DNA from: Saprospiraceae bacterium
GTDB lineage: Bacteria > Bacteroidota > Bacteroidia > Chitinophagales > Saprospiraceae
Length of the DNA: 64,000 nt
Direction: 5' to 3'
Assembly (NCBI GenBank): GCA_027488935.1
Contig: JAIYAP010000025.1
Location: 1 to 64,000, forward strand
The notes beneath the pieces are model-generated. The model had not been told where the DNA came from. It worked only from the letters and a program-made list of their open reading frames with translations, and searched no databases. The stretch's first letter is position 1, and each line of letters opens with the position of its first letter. Positions 10,801-17,908 of the stretch are shown here, in pieces. The position numbers and the translations under genes are program-made.

Positions 10801-11149
10801 CCAGGTTATCATCGAAGTCATTGGATTTTACGCCGCTGGCTGCGGGCACGTTGATGCCTACATTGCCGGTGCAAGTGTAGGAGTCATTGACCGCCAGGGG
10901 CGAGGAACGGAACGTGCCGGGCACGAAGGTCGTGCGCGGGTCGGGTACAACATTCAATTGTACGCCGTTGCCTGTTGCGCCGCCGGTATTTTGAATGGTT
11001 ACCTTATACCGGATGCGGTCGCCGGGGTCCGCTTTACCAGAAGCACCATTGTCAATAATAATTTCGTCAGTTTGGGTTGGCGTGATGGTTTGAGCGGAGA
11101 GCTTCAAAGTCAATAGGCCAAAGAAAATAAGGAGTAGATTGTATTTCAT
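7832..11149 (-). CDS. Secreted beta-helix repeat surface protein with DUF11-like and cadherin-like N-terminus
   Basis: A 1105-residue protein if started at the ATG of MKYNLLLIFFG, which gives a clean signal peptide ending LSAQ; an in-frame ATG lies directly upstream at 11152. A DUF11-like domain (DPGDRIRYKVTIQNTGG) is followed by a cadherin-like Ig domain (SNDGSFTYTPNAGFTGIETF) near residues 70-165. Then comes a WFVDNTGGGSGGTGTLANPF segment and some 800 residues of short Gly/Ser/Thr/Asn-rich strands typical of a right-handed parallel beta-helix. No recognisable T9SS sorting domain ends the protein (last residues CIIPANPN), so its export and anchoring are unclear. The giant Calx-beta gene follows after 60 bp, so the two are probably co-expressed and may work as a surface pair. 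No enzymatic motif was recognised. Confidence 0.88.
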   Translation of the reverse strand: MKYNLLLIFFGLLTLKLSAQTITPTQTDEIIIDNGASGKADPGDRIRYKVTIQNTGGATGNGVQLNVVPDPRTTFVPGTFRSSPLAVNDSYTCTGNVGINVPAASGVKSNDFDDNLAGTTLAVTTAPTNGAVSLSNDGSFTYTPNAGFTGIETFTYTITDGNGVGGGVPTTDVATVTITVSNIVWFVDNTGGGSGGTGTLANPFKTLPDFNGSAGPQANHVVFIKNTGTKYNGGIVLKNNMLLFGTGHSGGANLSDVLPFSIAPNSNALPAINGTKPIIVSPTNGITLASGNTIRGVEVGYCTGGSKIFGNSFGTLTIGNSTTPDVDLTGNRSVLNLTNGSFAATSKIGTINSLDTSTIILNTVSGTLAVNTTTVNANVSLIAINIQNSSAALNFGSTTVNHFGSGTVISITSSGSGSVTFSNLSIPNTVNGIGLIANAGGTINIGGTASTITARTALDITNTSFGSGATFASITSTNSGGKGVNLNTVTGPVTINGGSITNSGSVAFDVDAGSSNITYAGTISNAAPLAVEVTGRTGGTVTFSGNITNTGAGINLASNTGGTITFSGASQSLTTGSSTAVTSIANTGATINFNGGALVISTTSGAGFKATGGGTINVTGANNTIASTTGVPFEISNTTIGASNVTFKSIAANGGANGIVLNTTGSSGGLIVTGTGTTDGSGGTIQNITNRGVSANSTSNLSLKNMTFTNANTADAAGCNASSNASCNAAVYMNTVTNAAMDNVDINGAAQQGINLREVNGFQLLNSTVINGGQGGQTEEADLYAQNIFGTIAVTNSSLTVPAERAAVIYNTSKTMTFTANGSTFGLNQSQPLGADGLEFDFFGACNSTIDITNCSFTQPKTNGLQVITDGTSFSNVKVTGSTFDPGAGLAAAIDLITNGSGDMDFNIVNNPLIKSRAINAVNIFGFSGSKFEGRVNNNTINVGGGSGSGAGVRVNAQGNLNSVIEIKNNNITGADDYGITNVASLGSGRLDVTVTGNTVTLSNTGFYGIHTAAGVSSSTFTNKVCANVANNITTGVPIPSAIGNWQARAATPSHEILLQGTGASAAVIWNNNGNTPISPPAIISQSGTGTFTFGATCIIPANPN

Positions 11150-11865
11150 CATACAAGGTGTTGACAAATGCAGGAGAAAAAGGGGATTGTGGACAAATTC
11201 GGGTAAATACCCAATTGCCGTAACTTATACAATATCGAATCCGCTGTTTGTTTTACAGCAGTCGGTGGTGTCGAATTGGTTTCCGGCACACCGAACCAGG
11301 ACAACATTGCACTAAAAAGCGAATACCTAAAGCGTAGTTTCAAAACAACTTATCGGTGTAAGGTATGAAAACAAAAAGACCGGAAATCCGACCTGAATTT
11401 GGTTTGGAAATCAAATGACAAAATCCAAGCATTGAAACACAAAGGTTTCATACTGGAAATGAAGTGTACATTGCGAAATAAAATATGGAAAGCGCGAATA
11501 TAAATGCGCAGGGACTTGCGGGCGATTGCCGCGAGCGAAGAAACTTTCCATGGGATTAAAGATTAAAAGTTCCCCAAAGGTAGGCAGGTATATTCTTGAT
11601 ACCAAACCGAACCCCCATTTTTATTTACATTAAATCTGATATTTTTTAAATCTTTCAAAAAAAGCCACTTTTTGCCTTATAAAAACGATGTTAGGTTTTT
11701 TAACCCAAAAATTACATTTTATTTTTCAAAAACCAACCGTACAAAAGAATGTAAGTCTTACATTTGCCTTGCATAAATTACAATTTTCCCCTGTTTACCG
11801 CAAGCCTCGCCCATTTATTGCCTGTTCTGAAGGTCCTTTAATCCACTTGAACAAACATAATACCC
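11150..11865. other. AT-rich intergenic region between divergent transcription units
   Basis: About 700 bp with no convincing gene; the short open frames have no start context or recognisable protein. It holds the start regions of the minus-strand adhesin operon and the plus-strand collar operon. TACATTTG at 11759-11766 fits the Bacteroidota -7 box about 100 nt before the 11866 start, but no TTG sits at the proper distance upstream. The box overlaps a small palindrome, GTAAG-T-CTTAC (11751-11761). Confidence 0.6.
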
Positions 11866-12534
11866 ATGAAAAGAAGAAATTTTGTACGCAATGCAGCATT
11901 AGGAGCATTGGGAGTGAGCGTTCAGCCTTCCCTTGCGTTCGCTGCTGGAAATACCAAGACCCATATCTGGGACTGGATGCAACATCTTAAAGAGTTGGCC
12001 CAAACCAAACGGCGGACACAGGCGCAACGCAGCTCGGAATCTTTTCTCCCATTGGTAGAAGATCTAAATCGCTATTTTGAAGTGCGGGGTTATGCTCCGG
12101 TTGCAGGATCTGGCTTTTTCTTTGCCGGGATGCTTGAAAATACCTGTTTTTTCCCGTTACAATTGCGCAATGCGCGCGCTGGTGCGACCGATTTATTGGT
12201 GCCCATGCTCGCTTTAAATGCGGAAGGCATATGGTACCATGCACTTACCTTGACCGGTTACCAACTGGAAGCGCTGCATTATGCTGCCCAGAAACTGGCT
12301 GGTGAAGCGCTTAATATTGCGGATTATTTGCTTCCAATCTCCTTGCAAGTAGCCAATACAGGAAAAGGCCCCTGTTTTAACACTAAAACGGGTACTTTCG
12401 GGATCGAAACACGCCTAGAAGGAAGTCAAAGTAAAACCCGGATAACGGTTACTGCTGGCAATGAAATCGTGTTATCGGACACCTTTGTTTCCAAGCATTG
12501 CCTTACCAGTTCACCCAAGCTTGCACCACTTTAA
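11866..12534 (+). CDS. Uncharacterised protein with Tat-type signal, first gene of the collar cluster
   Basis: A 222-residue protein. The N-terminus MKRRNFVRNAALGALG is a twin-arginine signal followed by a hydrophobic stretch and an Ala-rich cleavage region near residue 27, so a folded periplasmic or exported product is expected. I recognise no domain in the mature part. It has a Trp-rich start (HIWDWMQHL) and the segment GSGFFFAGMLENTCFFPLQLRN near residues 80-105, and seems to be mixed alpha/beta. The first tail-collar gene begins 16 bp after its stop, so it is probably part of that operon. A Tat signal is notable here because the downstream collar proteins have no signal peptide of their own. 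Confidence 0.8.
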   Translation: MKRRNFVRNAALGALGVSVQPSLAFAAGNTKTHIWDWMQHLKELAQTKRRTQAQRSSESFLPLVEDLNRYFEVRGYAPVAGSGFFFAGMLENTCFFPLQLRNARAGATDLLVPMLALNAEGIWYHALTLTGYQLEALHYAAQKLAGEALNIADYLLPISLQVANTGKGPCFNTKTGTFGIETRLEGSQSKTRITVTAGNEIVLSDTFVSKHCLTSSPKLAPL

Positions 12535-12550
12535 TAAATCTGAATACACC

Positions 12551-13066
12551 ATGGCAGAACCATTTTTATCGGAAATCAGATTGATGAGCTTTGGCTACGC
12601 TCCACAGGGATGGGCCCAGTGTAACGGCCAATTACTTCCCATCAATCAAAACCAGGCACTTTTTTCCTTGTTGGGAACCACTTATGGCGGCAATGGACAA
12701 ACAAATTTTCAATTGCCCAACCTGCAAGGCCGGACGCCCATCCATTTTGGCAATGGCTTTACCCAGGGTCAGGTAGGAGGAGCGCAGAATCATACGTTGA
12801 CGATCAACGAAATTCCGGCACATACGCATACGCTAAATGCTATTGCACCCAGTAATAATGCTACCAATACCAACTTGACCTCCAACAACTTTTTGTCCAA
12901 TTCGGCACCTGCTGAAATGTACACCAGCAATCCAAAAAGTTTGACGCCCGCAATATCGGGTACCTTGGCTGCTGGCGGCGGATCACAAGCACACACCAAC
13001 ATGCAGCCTTATTTGGTGATCAATTTTTGCATCGCCTTACAAGGCATTTTCCCTAGTCGAAACTAA
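12551..13066 (+). CDS. Phage tail collar (MdpB-like) protein, type A, copy 1
   Basis: 171 residues from the ATG at 12551 (MAEPFLSEIRLMSFG). A longer frame upstream overlaps the previous gene and is rejected, because all six paralogues in this region begin with a short acidic M-x-(E/D)PF/PY motif. The N-terminal half is the tail-collar domain: E-I-R, GWAQCNGQLLPINQN, LLGTTYGGNGQTNFQLPNL and GRTPIH. A His-rich strand follows (IPAHTHT), then a variable loop and the C-terminal NMQPYLVINFCIALQGIFPS. The family was first named for microcystin-related proteins, and its members resemble phage tail-fibre tips; their role in Bacteroidota is not known. The closest paralogue here is the gene at 16226, which shares the CIALQGIFPSRN ending. 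Confidence 0.92.
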   Translation: MAEPFLSEIRLMSFGYAPQGWAQCNGQLLPINQNQALFSLLGTTYGGNGQTNFQLPNLQGRTPIHFGNGFTQGQVGGAQNHTLTINEIPAHTHTLNAIAPSNNATNTNLTSNNFLSNSAPAEMYTSNPKSLTPAISGTLAAGGGSQAHTNMQPYLVINFCIALQGIFPSRN

Positions 13067-13090
13067 ACTCAAACATTAAATTTTAATACC

Positions 13091-13594
13091 ATGGCACAAC
13101 CCTATGTAGGTGAAATTCGAATGTTTGCAGGCAATTTTGCACCGGCAGGATGGCTTTTTTGCGAGGGACAATTATTACCGATTTCAGAATATGAAACGCT
13201 TTTCGTTTTAATTGGCACCACGTACGGGGGCGATGGCCAAGAAACCTTTGCACTACCCGATTTGCGGGGACGATTGCCCATACATCAAGGGGGTGGTTTT
13301 GTTTTGGCACAAACAGGCGGCGTTGAAACGGTAACCCTTACAGCCAATCAAATACCCAGCCATACCCACGCTTTTCAGGTGGCTACCAATGCCGCCAATA
13401 CGCCCAACCCTGCCAATAATTACCTGGCTGAGTCCTCTCAGGTAAGTGCCTTTTTCGGAGACAATCCTTCGATAAATATGAATGCAAATGCGGTTTCCAG
13501 CGTGGGCGGAAATCAGTCGCACAGCAACCTGCAACCTTACCTTTGTGTGGATTTTATTATTTCACTCTTTGGTATTTTTCCTTCGCCTTCTTAA
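13091..13594 (+). CDS. Phage tail collar (MdpB-like) protein, type B, copy 1
   Basis: 167 residues starting MAQPYVGEIRMFAGNFAP, 24 bp after the type A gene. It has the tail-collar layout GWLFCEGQLLPISEYETLF, GTTYGGDGQETFALPDLRG and IPSHTHAF. The distinctive type B segment NTPNPANNYLAESSQVSAFF near residues 100-120 recurs almost unchanged in the gene at 16773, so these two are duplicates of each other. Members of this family lack signal peptides. A structural role in an extracellular or phage-tail-like particle is inference only. Expressed as part of the 11866-15975 gene run. Confidence 0.92.
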   Translation: MAQPYVGEIRMFAGNFAPAGWLFCEGQLLPISEYETLFVLIGTTYGGDGQETFALPDLRGRLPIHQGGGFVLAQTGGVETVTLTANQIPSHTHAFQVATNAANTPNPANNYLAESSQVSAFFGDNPSINMNANAVSSVGGNQSHSNLQPYLCVDFIISLFGIFPSPS

Positions 13595-13605
13595 AATTTC
13601 ACCAT

Positions 13606-14127
13606 ATGGCAGATCCATTTGTAGCCGAAATAAGAATATTCCCATTCAATTTTGCGCCAAACGGCTGGGCATTTTGTAACGGCCAACTTCTTCCACTTTC
13701 GCAAAATACCGCGCTGTTTTCCCTATTAGGGACTATCTATGGAGGTAATGGTCAAAGTAATTTTGCGCTACCTAATATGCAGGGAAACGCGCCCATGCAT
13801 CCCGGACAAGGCCCTGGTTTGTCGCTCCATGATTTGGGGGAAGAAGGTGGATCACAAACGGTTACACTCCTAGCTTCCGAAATTCCGCTACATACCCATG
13901 GTTTGAGAGCCGTACCTGATCCCGGGGACACCAATTTGCCTACGGGCAATGCTTTAGCACGCTCGTCGGGCTCTGCAATTTACAATGTGGCTACTTCGCC
14001 CCTTGTTGCTATGAACCCTGGTACGCTCGGAATTACAGGTGGTGGCCAACCACACAATAACATGCAGCCCTATTTGACCTTAAACTTTTGCATTGCGTTA
14101 CAAGGCGTTTACCCGCCAAGAGGCTAA
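13606..14127 (+). CDS. Phage tail collar (MdpB-like) protein, type C, copy 1
   Basis: 173 residues from the ATG at 13606 (MADPFVAEIRIFPFNFAPNGW), 11 bp after the type B gene; the longer upstream frame would overlap that gene by 52 bp. Tail-collar motifs GWAFCNGQLLPLSQNTALF, LLGTIYGGNGQSNFALPNMQ and IPLHTHG are followed by the type C signature PDPGDTNLPTGNALARSSG, which recurs in the gene at 17307. It ends NMQPYLTLNFCIALQGVYPP. It completes the first A-B-C triplet and is followed 16 bp on by the GNAT gene. Confidence 0.92.
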   Translation: MADPFVAEIRIFPFNFAPNGWAFCNGQLLPLSQNTALFSLLGTIYGGNGQSNFALPNMQGNAPMHPGQGPGLSLHDLGEEGGSQTVTLLASEIPLHTHGLRAVPDPGDTNLPTGNALARSSGSAIYNVATSPLVAMNPGTLGITGGGQPHNNMQPYLTLNFCIALQGVYPPRG

Positions 14128-14143
14128 TTTTGGACTTAAAGAA

Positions 14144-14656
14144 ATGGCGGCAGGTGTAGTATTTCAGGACCTCATTCGTTTTCGACCCATTAAGTCGGAA
14201 GACCAGCTATTTTTGAGCCAAATTTATGCCAGTACCAGAACGGAGGAGCTGGCACAAGTTGATTGGCCCCCCGAACAAAAAGAGGCGTTTTTAAAACAAC
14301 AGTTTCTGGCGCAGCATGATTATTACCTAAAGGTGTATTCCGATGCGTTTTACTGGATTATTTTAAAGGGCGAACAATCAGTGGGGCGCTTATATTTGCA
14401 CCATGGTAGTACCTCGCACCGTATCATTGATATTGCATTATTACCCGAATTTCGCAACCAGGGCATTGGCGCTTACATTTTGCAGCAGATCATCCAGGAA
14501 GCATTTGCACTGGGAAAATCGGTGAGCATCCATGTGGAGCATTTTAACCCGGCCCTGCATTTGTACAAGCGACTTGGTTTCAAACATATCGACACGTTTA
14601 ACAGTGTTTATTTTTTAATGGAATGCACCCCTGAAACTTATCAGCAGCCTGCTTAA
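14144..14656 (+). CDS. GNAT family N-acetyltransferase
   Basis: 170 residues from the ATG at 14144, 16 bp downstream of the collar gene stop; an in-frame ATG at 14093 would overlap that gene by 35 bp. The GNAT core is visible: strand beta4 with LYLHHGSTSHRIIDIALLPE, then the acetyl-CoA pyrophosphate loop RNQGIGAYIL (the Q/R-x-x-G-x-G/A motif), and the C-terminal HVEHFNPALHLYKRLGFKHI. The family transfers an acetyl group from acetyl-CoA to an amine; the acceptor here cannot be told. Its place inside the collar operon suggests it modifies a collar protein or an associated component. Confidence 0.88.
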   Translation: MAAGVVFQDLIRFRPIKSEDQLFLSQIYASTRTEELAQVDWPPEQKEAFLKQQFLAQHDYYLKVYSDAFYWIILKGEQSVGRLYLHHGSTSHRIIDIALLPEFRNQGIGAYILQQIIQEAFALGKSVSIHVEHFNPALHLYKRLGFKHIDTFNSVYFLMECTPETYQQPA

Positions 14657-14674
14657 TTATTCTGAGACTCAACC

Positions 14675-14971
14675 ATGCTAGATACCCTTTCCATTGCTGA
14701 TTTTGAACCTTACCTGCAAACGGAATTCTCCATTCGTTTTACGCAAGAAGTGACGCTTCCTTCCCTGTTAATAGAGGCCAAAACATTGAATACCTATTCT
14801 GAGCTGGAACGCAAACCATTTTCGCTGACTTTTCGCACCCAACAAAAGGACACATATTACAATCAGGCGATTTTTGGCCTACAACACCCCGAAAAAGGCG
14901 AAATCCTGATGTTTATGGTGCCGCTGGGTTTGGACAGTGAGGGCATGCGTTACGAAGCCATTTTCTCTTAA
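14675..14971 (+). CDS. DUF6916-like small protein
   Basis: 98 residues. The pattern FSLTFRTQQKDTYYNQAIF, then H-P-E-K-GEILMFMVPLG and a final MRYEAIFS matches what I remember of DUF6916, a small beta-rich family of unknown function often found beside tail-collar genes. No signal peptide or membrane segment. Its stop codon overlaps the next start (TAATG), which points to translational coupling with the methyltransferase-like gene. Assignment to the family is from memory of the pattern and would need a profile search. Confidence 0.75.
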   Translation: MLDTLSIADFEPYLQTEFSIRFTQEVTLPSLLIEAKTLNTYSELERKPFSLTFRTQQKDTYYNQAIFGLQHPEKGEILMFMVPLGLDSEGMRYEAIFS

Positions 14972-15975
14972 TGCGTGCGCTTACACCTGCACAAGGACTT
15001 TTACAGACCTTATCCAGTCAACTTTTAGCGGAAGCAGACGACTTTTTGGCAGCTTATCATACCTGTGCGGCCCTGCATGCCTTGTTGTTAGAATGTACCG
15101 GGTTATCGGCACAAGATTCCATTCAGCTGACCGAATTGAGGCTTCCCTCTGGAAAAGCACTGGCACCTTTTTATGCAGCAGCCTGTATTCAGGATCCATT
15201 GCGGACTAAAAAGTTTGCTCGCGGGGTATTCGAAGCAATTAGCGCGGCCCGAAAAAGATTCCCAGGTGAACGGTTGCATTTGTTGTACGCAGGTACCGGT
15301 CCGTTTGCAACGCTGATTTTGCCACTTTGTACGGTGTTTTCTCCTTCAGAAATTGGCTTTACGCTCCTGGAAGCCCATCCGGAAAGTGCACGGCATTTGC
15401 ATAAAGTGATCGATGCTTTTGGATTGCAGGATTTTGTACATTCCATCGAAGAAACCGACGCGACTACTTACCAGGCCTCTCGACCATTTCACATTTTACT
15501 GATTGAAACCATGCAGGCGGCTTTAGCCACGGAACCGCAATTGGCGATCACGCAGCATTTGGTTCCTCAACTTGCCCCGGATGGGATATTAATTCCGCAA
15601 GCCATTACCATTCAGGCTGGGCTATTAAACCCTGGGAAAGAAGATGCTTATTTGCTGGGCTTAACTACGGAGCGCGATTCGTATGTAGGATTAAGTCCTG
15701 TTTTTCAATTGGATACAAATACGGCGCTGCAAAAAACAGCAATTACGGCCATCGTGCCTGTTCCTTGGTCGCTGCGCAAAGATTACCAGCAGTTGATGTT
15801 ATTTACCACCGTTCAAATCACTGATACTATTCTGTTGGATTTTTGGGAAAGTGGCCTGACTATTCCGCAGCGGTTATCCGATATTACCTTCGAAAAAGAC
15901 TTAGATTATGAAGTTTATCTAAAATACAAGCAGGATGACAACCCCATATTTTATACAATAAAAACAGTATTTTAA
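14971..15975 (+). CDS. Class I SAM-dependent methyltransferase-like protein in the collar operon
   Basis: 334 residues; its ATG overlaps the stop of the preceding gene. Residues ~1-95 form an alpha-helical N-terminal part. Then come a Rossmann-type motif I, HLLYAGTGPFATLILPL (~residues 105-120), and an acidic second strand FTLLEAHPESA (~130-140). This resembles the arginine-methyltransferase type of class I fold. The segment FHILLIETMQAAL has an acidic residue where such enzymes hold a double-E loop. The C-terminal ~150 residues look like a beta-barrel. Whether it is active, and on what, is unknown. Together with the GNAT it gives the collar cluster two potential modifying enzymes. It is the last gene of the first block. 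Confidence 0.75.
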   Translation: MRALTPAQGLLQTLSSQLLAEADDFLAAYHTCAALHALLLECTGLSAQDSIQLTELRLPSGKALAPFYAAACIQDPLRTKKFARGVFEAISAARKRFPGERLHLLYAGTGPFATLILPLCTVFSPSEIGFTLLEAHPESARHLHKVIDAFGLQDFVHSIEETDATTYQASRPFHILLIETMQAALATEPQLAITQHLVPQLAPDGILIPQAITIQAGLLNPGKEDAYLLGLTTERDSYVGLSPVFQLDTNTALQKTAITAIVPVPWSLRKDYQQLMLFTTVQITDTILLDFWESGLTIPQRLSDITFEKDLDYEVYLKYKQDDNPIFYTIKTVF

Positions 15976-16004
15976 TTTAATATATTTTTATTACATAAAA
16001 AGTA

Positions 16005-16032
16005 TTGAAACGAAAAAGTTAATATACATTTG
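16005..16032 (+). promoter_or_regulatory. Putative Bacteroidota promoter upstream of the second collar triplet
   Basis: TTG at 16005-16007 and TACATTTG at 16025-16032 are separated by 17 nt, within the 17-23 nt range known for TTG/TAnnTTTG promoters of this phylum. It would give a leader of about 190 nt before the collar gene at 16226. The surrounding 250-bp gap (15976-16225) is AT-rich and holds no gene. Confidence 0.45.
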
Positions 16033-16225
16033 CTGAATAGATATTTGTAGATGGGATGCACGTTATGTCGCTTTGAGTAACCTCCGCTTTTAATACCATT
16101 TTTTCCCGTATTATTCTTTCGCCATGCTTGCATGAAAGCCAAGGTGGATTTGTTTTTTTGAACACAACGTGTTGACTACACGCTTGTTATATCACCCTAT
16201 TTTTTTCATTTTTAACTACTTTGTT

Positions 16226-16735
16226 ATGTCAGAACCATTTTTGGGGGAGATCATGATTGCAGGTTTCAACTTTGCACCAAAAGGCTGGGCTTTATGCAAC
16301 GGCCAATTGATGGCAATACAGCAGAATGCAGCCCTGTTTGCCCTGTTAGGCCCGACCTATGGCGGCGATGGCCGATCCACTTTTGCCCTTCCCGATTTAC
16401 AGGGTCGCGCACCGATGCACCACACTGATACATTCCCACAAGGGTTAAAAGGCGGCAGCGCAACCATTACACTCGACACCACGCAAATTCCACAACACCA
16501 GCACAATATGATGGCGATTGTCGTGGATCCGAGTATTAACAACAACAACCCTGCTGGCGGTTTGTACACCAATACTGCCCCCGCAGAGTTTTATTCGGCA
16601 ACCTTGACTCCAACACAACCCAACCCTGCCACGGTGGCCAAAACCGGTACAAGCGCGCCGCACACCAACCTTCAGCCATCCCTGGTACTGAATTTTTGTA
16701 TTGCGTTGCAAGGTATTTTCCCTTCTCGAAACTAA
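16226..16735 (+). CDS. Phage tail collar (MdpB-like) protein, type A, copy 2
   Basis: 169 residues from the ATG at 16226 (MSEPFLGEIMIAGFNFAPKGW); the upstream extension is leader-like and is rejected by comparison with the paralogues. Collar motifs: GWALCNGQLMAIQQNAALF, LLGPTYGGDGRSTFALPDLQ, GRAPMHH and IPQHQHN. The usual HTH histidine pair reads HQH here. The C-terminus CIALQGIFPSRN is identical to that of the type A copy at 12551. The gene opens the second A-B-C triplet and lies behind its own putative promoter. Confidence 0.92.
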   Translation: MSEPFLGEIMIAGFNFAPKGWALCNGQLMAIQQNAALFALLGPTYGGDGRSTFALPDLQGRAPMHHTDTFPQGLKGGSATITLDTTQIPQHQHNMMAIVVDPSINNNNPAGGLYTNTAPAEFYSATLTPTQPNPATVAKTGTSAPHTNLQPSLVLNFCIALQGIFPSRN

Positions 16736-16772
16736 GCAAAAACCCGTTTTTAACATCAAAAATTGAATCAAC

Positions 16773-17288
16773 ATGGATCCTTTTATTGGTCAAATTAGAA
16801 TATTTGCCGGGAATTTTGCGCCGGATGGCTGGCTCTTCTGCGATGGAAGCCTATTGCCAATTGCGCAGTATGATGTCTTGTTTGCCTTGCTTGGGACTAC
16901 CTACGGGGGAGACGGCGCAAGTACCTTCGGGCTTCCAGATTTACGCGGCAGAACCCCTATACACCAAGGCTTTGGCCCAGATGGTCAAAATTATGTAATC
17001 GGTGAAATGCTGGGCTCAGAGACGGTCACGCTGACCCCTGACCAATTACCAGCGCATACCCACGCTTTTACAGCATCTTCTGCTGTGGCAAACACACCCA
17101 ATCCGGCCAATAATTACCTGGCGCAGTCTTCTCAGGTAAGTGCTTTTTTTGGGGATAACCCAAGCATTGCCATGCAAAACAACTCCTTAACGCCTGTCGG
17201 CGGTTCACAGCCGCATGAAAACAGAATGCCGTTCCTGACAACTTCCTTCATCATTGCGTATGAGGGCATTTTCCCACAACATTCATAA
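16773..17288 (+). CDS. Phage tail collar (MdpB-like) protein, type B, copy 2
   Basis: 171 residues starting MDPFIGQIRIFAGNFAPDGW, 37 bp after the type A gene. Collar motifs GWLFCDGSLLPIAQYDVLF, GTTYGGDGASTFGLPDLRG, GRTPIHQG and LPAHTHAF are present. The type B block NTPNPANNYLAQSSQVSAFF is nearly identical to that of the gene at 13091. The C-terminus diverges: ENRMPFLTTSFIIAYEGIFP replaces the usual NLQPYL version. No signal peptide. Confidence 0.92.
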   Translation: MDPFIGQIRIFAGNFAPDGWLFCDGSLLPIAQYDVLFALLGTTYGGDGASTFGLPDLRGRTPIHQGFGPDGQNYVIGEMLGSETVTLTPDQLPAHTHAFTASSAVANTPNPANNYLAQSSQVSAFFGDNPSIAMQNNSLTPVGGSQPHENRMPFLTTSFIIAYEGIFPQHS

Positions 17289-17306
17289 ATAAATCATTTT
17301 ATAACT

Positions 17307-17825
17307 ATGTCAGAACCATATTTGGGTGAAATCCGCATTGTCGGTTTCAATTTCCCACCAAGAGGCTGGGCCGTTTGTGAAGGCCAAACCCTCCCCATTA
17401 GCCAAAATACAGCCCTGTTTTCACTCTTAGGCACCCTGTATGGTGGCGACGGGAGATCTACTTTTGACCTTCCCGATTATCGCGGACGTATTCCTGTTTT
17501 TTACGGACAGGGAAAAGGCCTAACCAATTATGTTGAGGGTGAAACAGGCGGCGTAGAAACGGTTACGCTCACAACGCAGGAAATGCCTGCACATTCGCAT
17601 AATGTAATGGTTGTTGCCGATCCGGGCGATACCAATGTAATCACTGGCAATAGCATCGCCCGCTCTTCCGGTGGCGCCATTTATTCTGGCGGTAATGCGA
17701 ATGTTGGTTTCAATCAGGGCGTCATTGGTTTGACCGGCAATAATATGCCGCATGCCAATTTGCAGCCTTTTCTTTCCCTGAATTTTATCATTGCGATGCA
17801 AGGTGTTTTTCCACGACGTCCATGA
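17307..17825 (+). CDS. Phage tail collar (MdpB-like) protein, type C, copy 2
   Basis: 172 residues starting MSEPYLGEIRIVGFNFPPRGW, 18 bp after the type B gene. Collar motifs GWAVCEGQTLPISQNTALF, LLGTLYGGDGRSTFDLPDYR, MPAHSHN, the type C block ADPGDTNVITGNSIARSSGG, and NLQPFLSLNFIIAMQGVFP at the end. It closes the second triplet. A strong terminator hairpin follows at 17852. Unlike the first triplet, no modifying genes follow it. Confidence 0.92.
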   Translation: MSEPYLGEIRIVGFNFPPRGWAVCEGQTLPISQNTALFSLLGTLYGGDGRSTFDLPDYRGRIPVFYGQGKGLTNYVEGETGGVETVTLTTQEMPAHSHNVMVVADPGDTNVITGNSIARSSGGAIYSGGNANVGFNQGVIGLTGNNMPHANLQPFLSLNFIIAMQGVFPRRP

Positions 17826-17851
17826 GCATACGTATACCAATCTGAAAAATT

Positions 17852-17887
17852 AAAAGGGAGCCTGCTGTGTTGCGGGCTCCCTTCCAT
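17852..17887. terminator. Bidirectional rho-independent terminator between convergent genes
   Basis: Stem AAGGGAGCC (17854-17862) pairs with GGCTCCCTT (17875-17883) around a 12-nt loop, with A-rich sequence before it and CATTTTT after it. It lies between the collar operon (plus) and the protease gene (minus) and can serve both strands. Confidence 0.8.
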
Positions 17888-17908
17888 TTTTATAAAACAA
17901 ACAAAATT

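Noticed and set aside
12551-17825. Prophage
   Set aside because: Only tail-collar-like genes; no capsid, terminase, sheath, lysis or integrase genes nearby.
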